From: Clostridia bacterium BRH_c25
GTDB taxonomy: Bacteria; Bacillota_A; Clostridia; Lutisporales; Lutisporaceae
Reading direction: 5' to 3'
Length of the DNA stretch: 54,501 nucleotides
Assembly (NCBI GenBank): GCA_001515955.1
Contig: LOES01000037.1
Location: 1-54,501, forward strand
Shown piece by piece: positions 25,167-34,470 of the stretch; the stretch's first letter is position 1; each line of letters starts with the position of its first letter. The notes beneath the pieces were generated by a model. That model saw only the letters and a list, made by a program, of their open reading frames with translations. It made no database searches and was not told where the DNA came from. The position numbers and the translations under genes were made by a program.

Positions 25167-25198
25167 ACCTCCACATGAATAGCTATTCATGTGGAGGT
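25167..25198 (+). terminator. perfect 16-bp hairpin in the dpp leader (possible attenuator)
   Basis: ACCTCCACATGAATAG is followed directly by its exact reverse complement, then ATTTTCATAGCTTTTTAG. No gene ends here on the plus strand, so the structure sits inside the leader of the dpp operon. GTGGAG at 25104-25109, upstream in the leader, could pair with the 5' arm and prevent the hairpin. Confidence 0.55.
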
Positions 25199-25288
25199 AT
25201 TTTCATAGCTTTTTAGTTGTCAAAATTTTGTACATATTCAATTTTTATAATAAAAAGCGAATTATATGTCAAAGGAGGTGTGTAAAGG

Positions 25289-25318
25289 TTCATATCTTTT
25301 ATATAGATATAATATGAA
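25289..25318 (+). promoter_or_regulatory. nested hairpin beside the dppB ribosome binding site
   Basis: TTCATAT (25289-25295) pairs with ATATGAA (25312-25318), and ATATCT with AGATAT inside it. An AAAGGAGGTG Shine-Dalgarno-like sequence at 25271-25280 precedes it but serves no visible ORF; the site used by dppB is AAAGGTGG at 25323-25330. Confidence 0.35.
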
Positions 25319-25336
25319 TAGTAAAGGTGGGATATT

Positions 25337-26278
25337 TTGTTAAATTACTTTTTAAAACGTCTCTTACAACTTATCCCCGTTCTGGTTGGAGTATCCATCG
25401 TTGTATTCTTAATGATTTACCTGATACCGGGAGATGCTGCGGAGGTTATTGGAGGTCCTACTGCCACAGCGGAAGAAATCACTAATATAAGAGTCAAGCT
25501 TGGATTGGACAGGCCTATGCACGAACAGTACTTCAGATACATATCCGGTGTACTGAAGGGTGACCTGGGATACTCATTTCAGACGGGTCAGGCAGTATCA
25601 GAGGCTATTGAAACAAGATATGCAAATACTTTTAGTCTTGCAATCTTCAGTGTATTGATTGCAGCAGTTATAGGAGTATGTGCAGGAATAATAGCAGCAA
25701 TAAAGCAGAACTCATGGTTCGACTATCTGAGTATGTCCATTGCTACACTGGGGATATCCGCCCCTACCTTCTGGATAGGCCTGCTGCTGATTATAGTGTT
25801 TTGTGTAAAGCTTAAAGTACTCAATATATCGGGTTTCAATGGTCAGATTTGGACAAGAGAAGGTTTCGTAACCATGATACTTCCGGCGGCAACCCTTGGT
25901 TTCAATTCCGCTGCAATGATAGCAAGGATGACCCGCTCCTCAGTGCTTGAAATCATTCATCAGGATTATATACATACTGCAAGAGCCAAAGGTCTTAATG
26001 AAAGAATAGTTGTACTGAAGCATGCTCTGAAAAATGCATTGATTCCTATAGTTACAGTCATCGGAGTAAACTTCGGCGCGCTTTTGGGCGGAACGGTGGT
26101 GGTTGAGTCGGTATTCGCAATTAATGGTATAGGAAGGCTGATGGTTCAGGCAATAAACGCAAGAGATTTTCCTATGGTACAGGGCACAGTATTGGTAGTG
26201 GCAAGCACATTTGTTCTTATTAACCTGCTGACCGACATACTATATGCCGTGATAGACCCCAGGATATCCTACAAGTAA
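25337..26278 (+). CDS. dppB: peptide/nickel-type ABC permease (DppB)
   Basis: A 313-residue inner-membrane permease. The N-terminal LNYFLKRLLQLIPVLVGVSI and the cytoplasmic loop with HTARAKGLNERIVVLKHALKNALIP are diagnostic of the DppB/OppB/NikB group. It begins at TTG with AAAGGTGG 6 nt upstream. First gene of a six-gene operon encoding a complete importer. The solute could be a di- or oligopeptide or another small compound. Confidence 0.92.
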   Translation: MLNYFLKRLLQLIPVLVGVSIVVFLMIYLIPGDAAEVIGGPTATAEEITNIRVKLGLDRPMHEQYFRYISGVLKGDLGYSFQTGQAVSEAIETRYANTFSLAIFSVLIAAVIGVCAGIIAAIKQNSWFDYLSMSIATLGISAPTFWIGLLLIIVFCVKLKVLNISGFNGQIWTREGFVTMILPAATLGFNSAAMIARMTRSSVLEIIHQDYIHTARAKGLNERIVVLKHALKNALIPIVTVIGVNFGALLGGTVVVESVFAINGIGRLMVQAINARDFPMVQGTVLVVASTFVLINLLTDILYAVIDPRISYK

Positions 26279-26292
26279 TGGAGGTGTGATAT

Positions 26293-27195
26293 ATGAGTGA
26301 ATGCGGCACCGAACCAGTTGAAAAAAGCGCTGTCCCCAAATATGATGCAAGAAACCCGCTGCTGGAGCTGTGGAAAAGGATAAAAAGAAGCAGAATGGCC
26401 ATGGCAGGCCTTGTAATAATAACCTTAGTAATAGTTGTAGCTATTCTCGCTCCTATTATTTCACCTTACGACCCTTACAAGCAGAATCTGAGCATCAGGC
26501 TTGCAAAGATCGGAGCCCCCGGTCATATACTTGGTACCGATGAGTATGGAAGAGACCTTTTAAGCAGGCTCATATACGGGGCCAGAATTTCTTTAATGGT
26601 AGGATTTTCTTCCGTAGGCTTCGGTCTCATTTTCGGAGTGGTCCTGGGGCTTTCAGCAGGTTATTATCAAAAGCTGGACGGTATCATCATGAGAATAATA
26701 GATATACTGCTTGCCTTTCCGGGGGTATTGCTCGCTCTGGCAATAATATCCATACTCGGCCCCGGCATAATAAATGTGATAATTGCAATAGGCATATGGT
26801 CTGTCCCTACCTTGGCCCGGGTTGTCAGAAGCACCGTTCTCTATATCAAGGAGCTGGACTATGTGACAGCTGCAAAGGCCCTTGGGGAGACAGACCTGAA
26901 TATAATATTCCGGGAGATACTCCCCAACTGCATATCACCGATAATAGTATATGCCACCATGAGATTGGCTACAGCGATACTGTCGGCAGCAACTCTGAGT
27001 TTTTTGGGACTGGGAGCCCAGCCCCCTTCAGCCGAATGGGGCGCCATGACAGCTACCGGGAGAAACTTCATATACCAGGCTCCGCACCTTACCCTGATAC
27101 CCGGATTTGCCATCATAATTGTGGTTTTCGGCTTCAATTCCATTGGGGATGGTCTTAGAGATGCTCTGGACCCCAATCTTAAAAACACGATGTAA
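26293..27195 (+). CDS. dppC: peptide/nickel-type ABC permease (DppC)
   Basis: A 300-residue inner-membrane permease with a typical OppC-type N-terminal segment (LWKRIKRSRMAMAGLVIITL), GTDEYGRDLLSRLIYGARISL, and the EAA-like loop YVTAAKALGETDLNIIFREI. It starts 15 bp after dppB and forms the second half of the channel. Confidence 0.92.
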   Translation: MSECGTEPVEKSAVPKYDARNPLLELWKRIKRSRMAMAGLVIITLVIVVAILAPIISPYDPYKQNLSIRLAKIGAPGHILGTDEYGRDLLSRLIYGARISLMVGFSSVGFGLIFGVVLGLSAGYYQKLDGIIMRIIDILLAFPGVLLALAIISILGPGIINVIIAIGIWSVPTLARVVRSTVLYIKELDYVTAAKALGETDLNIIFREILPNCISPIIVYATMRLATAILSAATLSFLGLGAQPPSAEWGAMTATGRNFIYQAPHLTLIPGFAIIIVVFGFNSIGDGLRDALDPNLKNTM

Positions 27196-27251
27196 CATAA
27201 CATTAAATTGTTATTTGCTTATAATTTGAAGAAATGAGGAGGAAGGAAAAA

Positions 27252-28808
27252 ATGAAAAAGAGAGTTTTAGCAACATTACTAGTGTTTGTTCTTATGGCCT
27301 CAGTATTGACAGGCTGCGGAACTTCAAGCACATCAGGAGAAGCAAAGGATCAGCCCCAGGAGGTTAAGGAACAAAAGCTCACCTACGTCTCTATGACCGA
27401 TGCTGTGGGGGTATCTCCAATACTCACCAATGACTCCGCGTCCAGCAATGTACTGCGAAGCATCTATGAGACACTGTTTATGAAGGACCCGAATACTGGG
27501 GATATCATGCCCCTGCTTGCAGATTCTTATACAAATCCTGATATAAACACATGGATAATCAAGTTAAAGCAGGATATAAAATTCCAGGACGGCTCGACCT
27601 TTACCTCGGAAGCAGTCAAATACACATTTGAAAAAATACTTGATCCAAAAACCGCATCACCCAGGGCGAGTCTGTTAAAGTCTGTTGATACTATAGAAAC
27701 CCCTGACGAATATACTGTAATACTTCATACTAAAGAGCCCTACGGAATAATGCTTACGGCACTTGCCCATGACAATCTTTGCATAGTGAATCCGGCAGCA
27801 GACAAAGCAGGGGATATAAACAGGAATGCCGCAAATGCCGGCACCGGTCCCTATATATTCAAGGAATGGGTATCAGGAGACCATATAGAGCTTGTAAAGA
27901 ATGAAAACTATTGGCAGGGCACACCCAAGTTCGACAGCGTAATATACAAGGTTGTTCCTGAAATGGCTACGGCAGTTACAATGGTAGAAAACGGCGAAGC
28001 TGATTTCATGGTGAATGTGCCTCCGGAGCACCTGGACAGATTGAAGAATAACTCCGACATCACAGTTACTCAGATTCAAGGAAACCCGACAAGATATGTG
28101 GGCTTCAACTTTGAGAAAGAGCCCTTTGACAATGTGAAGGTGCGACAAGCCATATCCTATGCTCTCGACAGGGATTCATACATCGGCACATTAAACGGAC
28201 TTGCTTATAAATCCAGAGGTATAATAGGGCCGAAGCTTATAGGCTATAATGAGGAAATTGAGGGACACGGATATGATTATGACCTGGACAAGGCAAAGCA
28301 GCTTCTCTCCGAGGCAGGCTTCCCCAATGGCTTCAATACAACACTGACCGTTGGAAATACCGATGTTTACATGAAAATTGCTCCCTTTGTACAGGCTCAG
28401 CTTAAGGAAATAGGTATCAATGTAGAGCTTAATGTTATAGACTGGGCATCCTTCCTTGCTTTCGTCAAAGCCGGAAAGCAGGACATGTATCTTAACGGAT
28501 GGATGAATGTAACCGGAGATGGAGAAGAATTGCTTTATCCCATGTTCTATTCAACAAACATAGGCGCTTCCAACTACGCAAGATATAACAAGCCCGATAT
28601 GGATGAGCTTATTTTGAAGACAAGGGTTACTGTAGATCAGGATGAAAGATTAGGCTACCTTAGAGAAGCCAATATAAAATTCACTGACGATGTGGCCTGG
28701 ATACCATTATTCCACGAAAGTGTAGTTCTGGCTGCAAGAAAGGATATAAAGGAGATTGCCTTTGAGGCAAACGGAGAATTCAGACTTACTAAAGCTTACA
28801 GAGAATAG
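27252..28808 (+). CDS. dppA: peptide ABC transporter solute-binding lipoprotein (family 5)
   Basis: A 518-residue extracellular lipoprotein with signal peptide and lipobox SVLTGC (Cys at about residue 22). The body carries family-5 features: DGSTFTSEAVKYTFEKILDP, NAGTGPYIFKEW, and VRQAISYALDRDSYI. It captures peptides or similar ligands for DppBC. The ATG at 27252 follows GAGGAGGAAGG; the upstream ATG at 27234 would spoil the signal peptide. Having the binding protein third, after the permeases, is less common than first. Confidence 0.92.
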   Translation: MKKRVLATLLVFVLMASVLTGCGTSSTSGEAKDQPQEVKEQKLTYVSMTDAVGVSPILTNDSASSNVLRSIYETLFMKDPNTGDIMPLLADSYTNPDINTWIIKLKQDIKFQDGSTFTSEAVKYTFEKILDPKTASPRASLLKSVDTIETPDEYTVILHTKEPYGIMLTALAHDNLCIVNPAADKAGDINRNAANAGTGPYIFKEWVSGDHIELVKNENYWQGTPKFDSVIYKVVPEMATAVTMVENGEADFMVNVPPEHLDRLKNNSDITVTQIQGNPTRYVGFNFEKEPFDNVKVRQAISYALDRDSYIGTLNGLAYKSRGIIGPKLIGYNEEIEGHGYDYDLDKAKQLLSEAGFPNGFNTTLTVGNTDVYMKIAPFVQAQLKEIGINVELNVIDWASFLAFVKAGKQDMYLNGWMNVTGDGEELLYPMFYSTNIGASNYARYNKPDMDELILKTRVTVDQDERLGYLREANIKFTDDVAWIPLFHESVVLAARKDIKEIAFEANGEFRLTKAYRE

Positions 28809-28819
28809 GTGATGTTATT

Positions 28820-29797
28820 ATGAGTGAACTCCTTGAAGTAAGGGATTTGAAAACATATTTTTATACCGTAGACGGAGTGTTACCTGCAGTAGACGGTATA
28901 AGCTTCTCAATAGGAAAGGGAGAAACTCTGGGAATAGTAGGTGAGTCGGGCAGTGGCAAAAGTGTTACTGCCCGGTCCATAATGCGGCTTATACCCGATC
29001 CTCCCGGTAAAATAGAAGAAGGCTCCATACTTTTTAATGGTGAAGATATACTTACCAAGAAAGAACAGGATATGCAAAAAATCAGGGGCAACAAAATAGC
29101 TATGATATTCCAGGACCCCATGACCTCCCTCAATCCTCTGTTCACAATAGGCAACCAGATAATGGAGTCGATAATTCTTCATCAGAAATCCTCCAAAAAG
29201 GAAGCTCTGGAAAAAGCAATTGAGATGCTGAAGCTTGTCGGTATCCCTTCCCCAGAAAAGAGAATAAATGATTTCCCTCACCAGATGAGCGGAGGCATGA
29301 GGCAGAGGGTCATGATAGCCATGGCCCTGTCCTGCCAGCCTGATCTGCTCATAGCGGATGAGCCTACCACAGCGCTGGATGTTACTATTCAGGCTCAGAT
29401 CCTTGAGCTTATATCGGATATAAAGGAAAAATTCAATATGTCGGTTATGTTAATAACCCATGACCTGGGAGTAGTTGCCGGTGTGGCGGATAAAGTAATC
29501 GTCATGTATGCAGGTAAAATAATGGAATATGGAGATATCAAAAGTCTCTTCTCTTCACCCTTGCATCCTTATACCAGGGGACTGATGGATTCAATACCAA
29601 AAATAGACAGCGAGGAAAGAAGACTGAAATCCATTGCAGGCACTCTTCCAAACCTCATGGAGCATTTTACGGGCTGCAGGTTTGCTTCAAGGTGCGGTGC
29701 AGTAAAGAGCTTATGCCGTATAAAGGAGCCTTCACTGGTTGATATGGACGGACAGTCGGTCCGGTGCTTCTTATACTCAGAGGGGGAGCGTGATTAG
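28820..29797 (+). CDS. dppD: peptide ABC transporter ATPase (DppD)
   Basis: A 325-residue cytoplasmic ATPase: Walker A GESGSGKS, signature [15 protein letters not shown], Walker [14 protein letters not shown] and switch His ITHDLG. The C-terminal oligopeptide-ABC domain has the Cys cluster ([14 protein letters not shown]) that in relatives can hold an Fe-S centre. It ends immediately before dppF (TAG then ATG). Confidence 0.94.
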   Translation: MSELLEVRDLKTYFYTVDGVLPAVDGISFSIGKGETLGIVGESGSGKSVTARSIMRLIPDPPGKIEEGSILFNGEDILTKKEQDMQKIRGNKIAMIFQDPMTSLNPLFTIGNQIMESIILHQKSSKKEALEKAIEMLKLVGIPSPEKRINDFPHQMSGGMRQRVMIAMALSCQPDLLIADEPTTALDVTIQAQILELISDIKEKFNMSVMLITHDLGVVAGVADKVIVMYAGKIMEYGDIKSLFSSPLHPYTRGLMDSIPKIDSEERRLKSIAGTLPNLMEHFTGCRFASRCGAVKSLCRIKEPSLVDMDGQSVRCFLYSEGERD

Positions 29798-30763
29798 ATG
29801 GAATATTTGCTCCAAGTGGAAGATTTGAAAAAATACTTCCCTATAAAAAAAGGTTTCTTTTCAAAAACAGTGAATTATGTGAAAGCCGTTGATGGAGTAT
29901 CCTTTAATGTGAGGCAGGGAGAGACTCTTGGTCTGGTTGGGGAGTCCGGCTGTGGGAAATCTACAATCGGCAGGACAATTCTGAGGCTGTATGAACCCAC
30001 CTCGGGTAAAATAATCGTCGACGGTCAGGATTTTACAAGCCTGGACAGGGAAGCTCTGAGAAGAAAAAGAAAGGATATGCAGATAATATTCCAGGACCCC
30101 TATGCATCTCTGAATCCGAGACTTACAGCAGGGGAAATCATCGGCAGGGCTATAGATGTACATAAAATCGCCAAGGGTAAGGAAAGACAGGAAATTATAT
30201 TTAATCTTCTTAATGAAGTGGGGCTAAACAGCCAGCATTATTATAGATATCCCAACGAGTTCAGCGGAGGACAGAGGCAGAGAATCGGAATTGCAAGGGC
30301 TCTTGCCTGCAATCCCAAGCTCATCATATGCGACGAAGCTGTGTCGGCATTGGATGTATCAATACAATCCCAGATAATAAATCTGCTTCAGGATATACAG
30401 GAAAAATTCAATCTGACTTATATATTCATAGCTCATAATATGGCTGTGGAAAAACACATAAGTGATACTATTGCAGTCATGTACCTCGGTAAAATAGTTG
30501 AAATGGCTTCCAAGACCGAATTGTTCAAGGATCCCATGCATCCTTATACGATAGCACTTCTTTCAGCGATACCGGCTCCTGATCCGGAGGTAAAGCGTAC
30601 TCGTGTAAAGCTTGTAGGCGATGTGCCCAGCCCTATAGACCTTCCAAAGGGCTGCAGATTTTGCAAAAGATGTCCGCAAAAAACCTCTGTATGTGAAGAG
30701 TCTGAACCAGAACTGACAGATATCGGCAATGGTCACTTTGTGGCCTGTCATAATAGGAGATGA
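29798..30763 (+). CDS. dppF: peptide ABC transporter ATPase (DppF)
   Basis: A 321-residue ATPase, partner of DppD: Walker A GESGCGKS, signature [15 protein letters not shown], Walker [14 protein letters not shown]. In this Walker B the common DEP is DEA, a usual DppF variant. The switch region reads IAHNMAV, with Asn in place of the usual Asp after His. The C-terminal Cys cluster ([14 protein letters not shown]) is present. It is directly abutted to dppD. Confidence 0.93.
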   Translation: MEYLLQVEDLKKYFPIKKGFFSKTVNYVKAVDGVSFNVRQGETLGLVGESGCGKSTIGRTILRLYEPTSGKIIVDGQDFTSLDREALRRKRKDMQIIFQDPYASLNPRLTAGEIIGRAIDVHKIAKGKERQEIIFNLLNEVGLNSQHYYRYPNEFSGGQRQRIGIARALACNPKLIICDEAVSALDVSIQSQIINLLQDIQEKFNLTYIFIAHNMAVEKHISDTIAVMYLGKIVEMASKTELFKDPMHPYTIALLSAIPAPDPEVKRTRVKLVGDVPSPIDLPKGCRFCKRCPQKTSVCEESEPELTDIGNGHFVACHNRR

Positions 30764-30768
30764 TAAAA

Positions 30769-31581
30769 ATGAATACAACAGATATAATGAACCTTGCCCT
30801 TGAAATGTCCGGCTTCCGTCATATACCGGATGACTCGGAAATATACATTGAAGGCAGCAGCCTCAAAAAAGTCTTGTTCGGCATTGACATTAGCAATTCC
30901 GACGTATATATGGCCAAAACCTTGGGCTATGACGCTGTCATAGCCCATCATCCCCTGGCATCTTCGACTAAGGGGTTTAATGTGTTTAAAGATAACATAA
31001 ACATCCTGGTGGAAGCCGGGGTACCTGAAGAGTCGGCGGAAAAGGCTGTTGCAGATAAGTATGACTCCCTTAGAATAGCAGCCGGCTCAAAAAACTATGA
31101 CGATGTCGTATCAGTAGCAAAGCTTCTTGCCATGCCCTTGATGAATATCCACCAGCCTCTTGATGAAATAGGAAGAAAGCTGATGCAGGATGCGGTTGAT
31201 ACTGTTATAAACAAAAATCCGGAAGCAACATTATCCGATGTTGTTGAAGGCTTATACTGCATTCCTGATTTTAAGCGGGCAAGGACGAAAATTGAAATAT
31301 TAGCAGGTGATGACTGCAGTAAAGCAGGAAAAACACTGGTCTCCCACGGAGCCTACACAAATGGCGGATACGACATTGCAAATACCTGCTTCGAAGCAGG
31401 TATAAACACAGTAATATATATCCACATTGCTTATCCGGATTATGTGAGATTGAAGAGAGAAAAAAAGGGTAATCTTATTGTAACCGGTCATATTGCCAGC
31501 GATTGTGCAGGCATAAATCCTTTCATCGACAGACTCAGATCTGAAGGTATTGATGTTACGGGGATTAATGGAATAATTTAA
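30769..31581 (+). CDS. NIF3/DUF34-like metal-binding protein
   Basis: A 270-residue protein whose N-terminal part resembles the NIF3 family (VLFGIDISNSDVYMAKTLGYDAVIAHHPLA, given here only as the region about 34-63). HHP is the typical first metal motif, and VTGHIASD near the C-terminus fits the second. NIF3 proteins bind two metal ions; some have been called GTP cyclohydrolase I type 2, but the family's activity is largely unsettled. Being the last gene of a peptide ABC operon suggests a hydrolytic role on the imported solute. The ATG at 30769, 9 nt after AGGAG, is preferred over the one at 30760, which overlaps the dppF stop. Confidence 0.65.
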   Translation: MNTTDIMNLALEMSGFRHIPDDSEIYIEGSSLKKVLFGIDISNSDVYMAKTLGYDAVIAHHPLASSTKGFNVFKDNINILVEAGVPEESAEKAVADKYDSLRIAAGSKNYDDVVSVAKLLAMPLMNIHQPLDEIGRKLMQDAVDTVINKNPEATLSDVVEGLYCIPDFKRARTKIEILAGDDCSKAGKTLVSHGAYTNGGYDIANTCFEAGINTVIYIHIAYPDYVRLKREKKGNLIVTGHIASDCAGINPFIDRLRSEGIDVTGINGII

Positions 31582-31594
31582 GTAAATACAAAGA

Positions 31595-31635
31595 GAGGCT
31601 GTGTCTTTAGTGTAAACTGAAGACACAGCCTCTTT
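31595..31635. terminator. bidirectional terminator between the dpp operon and nagA
   Basis: A 13-bp perfect stem, GAGGCTGTGTCTT (31595-31607) and AAGACACAGCCTC (31620-31632). It is followed by TTTAATATT on the plus strand and TCTTTGTATTT on the minus strand, and so serves both convergent operons. Confidence 0.85.
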
Positions 31636-31653
31636 AATATTCATCTACTGCAG

Positions 31654-32832
31654 CTAGAATACCTCTACGCCCGCAAAAATAACTTTCTTGATGGTTATAT
31701 TGTCATCAAATAAAACGATATCAGCATCCATGCCTGGAGCAATACTTCCCTTATGGTCTTGAATATTCATAATGCGGGCCGGATTCTGTGACATCATCTT
31801 GACAGTACTGCAGATATCAACCTTCGCGTTTTTATACATGACACGAATCAATCTATCGGCAGTGGCGACACTTCCTGCAAAGGCACTCCTATTCACAAGC
31901 TTCGCGACACCATCCTCAATAATAACAGGCTGTCCGTTTTTCAAGCTTCCTAAAATCGATTCGCCATCAGGCATGCCGGCACCGCGCATAGAATCAGTAA
32001 CCAGTGCAATACGGTCACAGCCCTTTAATTTACAAATCATCTGCAGCAGCTCTGTTGGCAAGTGACAACCGTCAGCAATTATTTCCACATCCATATCATC
32101 TATTATATAGCCGCTTTCCACAACTCCCAAATGGCGGAAACCACCCTTTCTGACTATGGTGGACATGGCAGAGTAGAAATGAGTAAGCAGCGAATATCCA
32201 TGCTTAAAAGCTTCGGTAACCTGATAATATTCAGCATCGGAATGGCCGATTGAAGCCACAATACCCTTCTCCTTCAAGTAGTCGCCCATCTCCAGTGCTC
32301 CGTCAAGCTCGACAGCCACCGACCAGCGTACAACTGCCCTGTCTGCATATTCTAAAATCTTCTTATATTCATCCCTATTCGGATTCTTAATATATTGGGG
32401 ATCCTGCGCTCCCCGCTGCTCCATACTGAAATATGGACCTTCCAGATGGAGACCTAGCAAATAAGGGCCATTTTTAATCTGCATTTGAGCTGTTTTAAAG
32501 TTGTCAATGGTCTGAAACAGTTCCTCCAGGGTGCTTGTCAGTGTAGTAGGAACAATGGTGGTTGTACCATGCTCCAAATGTTTGCGGGCAGCACCTAAAA
32601 TGCATTCCACACTACCATCCATAAAATCATGGCCACCGGCACCATGGGTGTGGATATCTATAAACCCAGGAGAAACAAATAAATCTCCTGCTTCAATCAA
32701 CTTGGCATCCTTGAAGTTAGGGCAGACACCTATATGAACACCGGCAATCTTCCCATCATCAACCTCAACATAACCATTGACAAGGCCCTGGGAAGTGATG
32801 ATTTTTTTACCTGTAATGATGGTCTTTTTCAT
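31654..32832 (-). CDS. nagA: N-acetylglucosamine-6-phosphate deacetylase
   Basis: A 392-residue amidohydrolase-superfamily deacetylase that removes acetate from GlcNAc-6-phosphate. Motifs: DIHTHGAGGHDFMDG (metal His pair at 61 and 63), LHLEGPYFS (metal Glu), SIGHSDA and VTDSMRGAGMPDG with the catalytic Asp. The ATG at 32832 is chosen because GGAGG stands 5 nt before it. It is the last gene of the LacI/TRAP operon. A 9-bp stem-loop (32848-32887) lies between nagB and nagA just ahead of the ribosome site. Confidence 0.92.
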   Translation of the reverse strand: MKKTIITGKKIITSQGLVNGYVEVDDGKIAGVHIGVCPNFKDAKLIEAGDLFVSPGFIDIHTHGAGGHDFMDGSVECILGAARKHLEHGTTTIVPTTLTSTLEELFQTIDNFKTAQMQIKNGPYLLGLHLEGPYFSMEQRGAQDPQYIKNPNRDEYKKILEYADRAVVRWSVAVELDGALEMGDYLKEKGIVASIGHSDAEYYQVTEAFKHGYSLLTHFYSAMSTIVRKGGFRHLGVVESGYIIDDMDVEIIADGCHLPTELLQMICKLKGCDRIALVTDSMRGAGMPDGESILGSLKNGQPVIIEDGVAKLVNRSAFAGSVATADRLIRVMYKNAKVDICSTVKMMSQNPARIMNIQDHKGSIAPGMDADIVLFDDNITIKKVIFAGVEVF

Positions 32833-32847
32833 GAACTCCTCCATTCC

Positions 32848-32887
32848 TCAAGAGTGTGAGAATAATCATCACTCTTTCCACTCTTGA
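32848..32887 (-). other. stem-loop between nagB and nagA
   Basis: TCAAGAGTG (32848-32856) and CACTCTTGA (32879-32887) form a 9-bp stem around 22 nt, ending a few bases before the nagA ribosome binding site. It has no T-run and may mark RNA processing or modulate nagA translation. Confidence 0.45.
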
Positions 32888-32926
32888 AATTTCGACTTTC
32901 TGTTCTCACTGAAGCTCATAATTGCA

Positions 32927-33691
32927 TTACAGCTCTGTGGCTGCATACTTATCAAGGTAGAGTGTAGCATTTTTGTGAGTTCTCAAAATAGTTGCAGGGT
33001 GTTTGGTAGAAACGGGCTCATTCAAGGTATCGCGAACAGCGTTTGCTTTGCTGCTGCAAGGTACAACGCAGAAAACCCTCTCAGCTCTAAGAATAGCAGG
33101 AATGGTAACGGTCATTGCCATTCCCGGTACATCCTCAAGTTTCTCAAAACAGCCGTCATTAACTTGCTGCAAACGGGAGGTCTCTTCCAATACAACTGAT
33201 TTAATCAGCTTTTTATCATTAAAATCCGCTACACTGGGATCATTAAACGCAATATGACCATTTTCACCTATGCCTATAAACGCAACATCTGCCGGGTGTG
33301 TTTTTAGAATCTCGTTATATCTGGCAAGTTCATCCTCAACACTAGGATTCTCACAATTGATTAAAAGAAGCTGCTTCATGGATACAAGGTCAAAAATATG
33401 TCTCTTTAAATAGTTGGCAAACCGCTGAGGAGCTTCGCCATTTATTCCTATATAATCATCCAACTGCATTGCGTTGATTTTTTCCCAAGGCAAATCTTTT
33501 TCTTGAATAAGTGACCCCAGGATATCATCTTGGGAGGGAGCAGCTGCAAAAATAATGTTAATTTCCTCCTTGACCTTGCCAAGTTCACGCAGATATTCCG
33601 CTGCCTCGGCAGCTGCATTTGCCCCCATTTCACTGCGGGTTTCAAATATTTTTATATTTAGTTTATCAACTTTTTTTTCAATGTAGGTCAA
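32927..33691 (-). CDS. nagB: glucosamine-6-phosphate deaminase family protein
   Basis: A 254-residue protein of the NagB/6-phosphogluconolactonase fold. It has INAMQLDDYIGI (catalytic Asp region), IGIGENGHIAFNDP (catalytic His), and HPATILRTHKN near the end. NagB converts glucosamine-6-phosphate to fructose-6-phosphate and ammonia. The phosphate-loop region reads FAAAPSQDDILGSL rather than the common LPTGSTP, a variant seen in NagB-like proteins, so the substrate may differ somewhat. It begins at TTG, 8 nt after GAGGAG. It is coupled with nagA downstream and the SIS gene upstream. Confidence 0.85.
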   Translation of the reverse strand: MTYIEKKVDKLNIKIFETRSEMGANAAAEAAEYLRELGKVKEEINIIFAAAPSQDDILGSLIQEKDLPWEKINAMQLDDYIGINGEAPQRFANYLKRHIFDLVSMKQLLLINCENPSVEDELARYNEILKTHPADVAFIGIGENGHIAFNDPSVADFNDKKLIKSVVLEETSRLQQVNDGCFEKLEDVPGMAMTVTIPAILRAERVFCVVPCSSKANAVRDTLNEPVSTKHPATILRTHKNATLYLDKYAATEL

Positions 33692-33711
33692 ATAAATCTC
33701 TCCTCAATTAA

Positions 33712-34470
33712 TTATAGATGTTTTACTCTGCTTGCATATTTATCTTCCCAAGCCTTGTTTGCCTCGTCACCTCCAGGAAGGTTTGCACTCATCCATACAG
33801 GAGGAGTTACTCCACGTTCTACAAGCAGCTTTATTGTTTCAATAACAAGACAGTTAACGGAGAAAGAGTTGCAAAACGTGGATGTTGGAGCAATTTTTTG
33901 GGCAAAGCCATCGATATCTACTGCTGCATCTCCATAGGGCAGATTGCTGTCAACCCAAACGTCAGCCAATTCATAGAGGTTTTTATTCGAGGAATGTCTT
34001 GCTTTTGCGCCGGCAGGTACACTGTCGCCAAAGACGCTGCCGGTAACAGCAATAATTTTCATACCGCGCTTCTTAGCCTCAAGAGCTGCATCAATAGTCA
34101 TGGCATTGATTCCGTAAGCGTTGGCAATAATGATTACTTCCCCGGGCTTTAAGCCAATTTTGTAGGAATCAAATACTGCTTTTGCATACCCCTCGGTGCG
34201 CTCAATAATGTTGCTCCTTTTCGCACCGTGCACCAGATTGATGCCAGCGTCAAGAATTGAATTTATTGGAGCCAGACCCCCTGCTCTCCACAAAAGCTCT
34301 TCAGCTGCCATGCAAGAATGTCCGCCTGTACCGATAATATGAATCAGCTCATCGCGCATAATGGCATCTGCCATCAATTCCGCTGCCTTTTTAATATTTT
34401 CCTCGCCGGCTTCAATCTTATTAAGTATGTCAATGATGGTTTCTTTATACTGTCTAATTTCCTTGCTCAT
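33712..34470 (-). CDS. SIS domain protein (UPF0309-like)
   Basis: A 252-residue sugar-isomerase-fold protein. The phosphosugar-binding region reads LIHIIGTGGHSCMAAEELLWRAGGLAP (about residues 42-68, similar to the UPF0309 group), followed by VIIIANAYGIN and IIAVTGSVFGDS. SIS proteins bind phospho-sugars and include isomerases and the MurNAc-6-phosphate etherase MurQ. This one is shorter than MurQ and its reaction is unknown. It overlaps dctQ by 17 nt and precedes nagB, so it probably turns the TRAP-imported compound into a NagA or NagB substrate. Confidence 0.75.
   Translation of the reverse strand: MSKEIRQYKETIIDILNKIEAGEENIKKAAELMADAIMRDELIHIIGTGGHSCMAAEELLWRAGGLAPINSILDAGINLVHGAKRSNIIERTEGYAKAVFDSYKIGLKPGEVIIIANAYGINAMTIDAALEAKKRGMKIIAVTGSVFGDSVPAGAKARHSSNKNLYELADVWVDSNLPYGDAAVDIDGFAQKIAPTSTFCNSFSVNCLVIETIKLLVERGVTPPVWMSANLPGGDEANKAWEDKYASRVKHL

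Noticed and set aside
25271..25285. Leader peptide after AAAGGAGGTG upstream of dppB
   Set aside because: The only nearby start is GTG followed at once by TAA and too close to the ribosome site.
33712..34470. SIS protein as MurNAc-6-phosphate etherase MurQ
   Set aside because: Shorter than MurQ (about 300) and the sequence pattern is closer to the UPF0309 group; retained only as a hypothesis.
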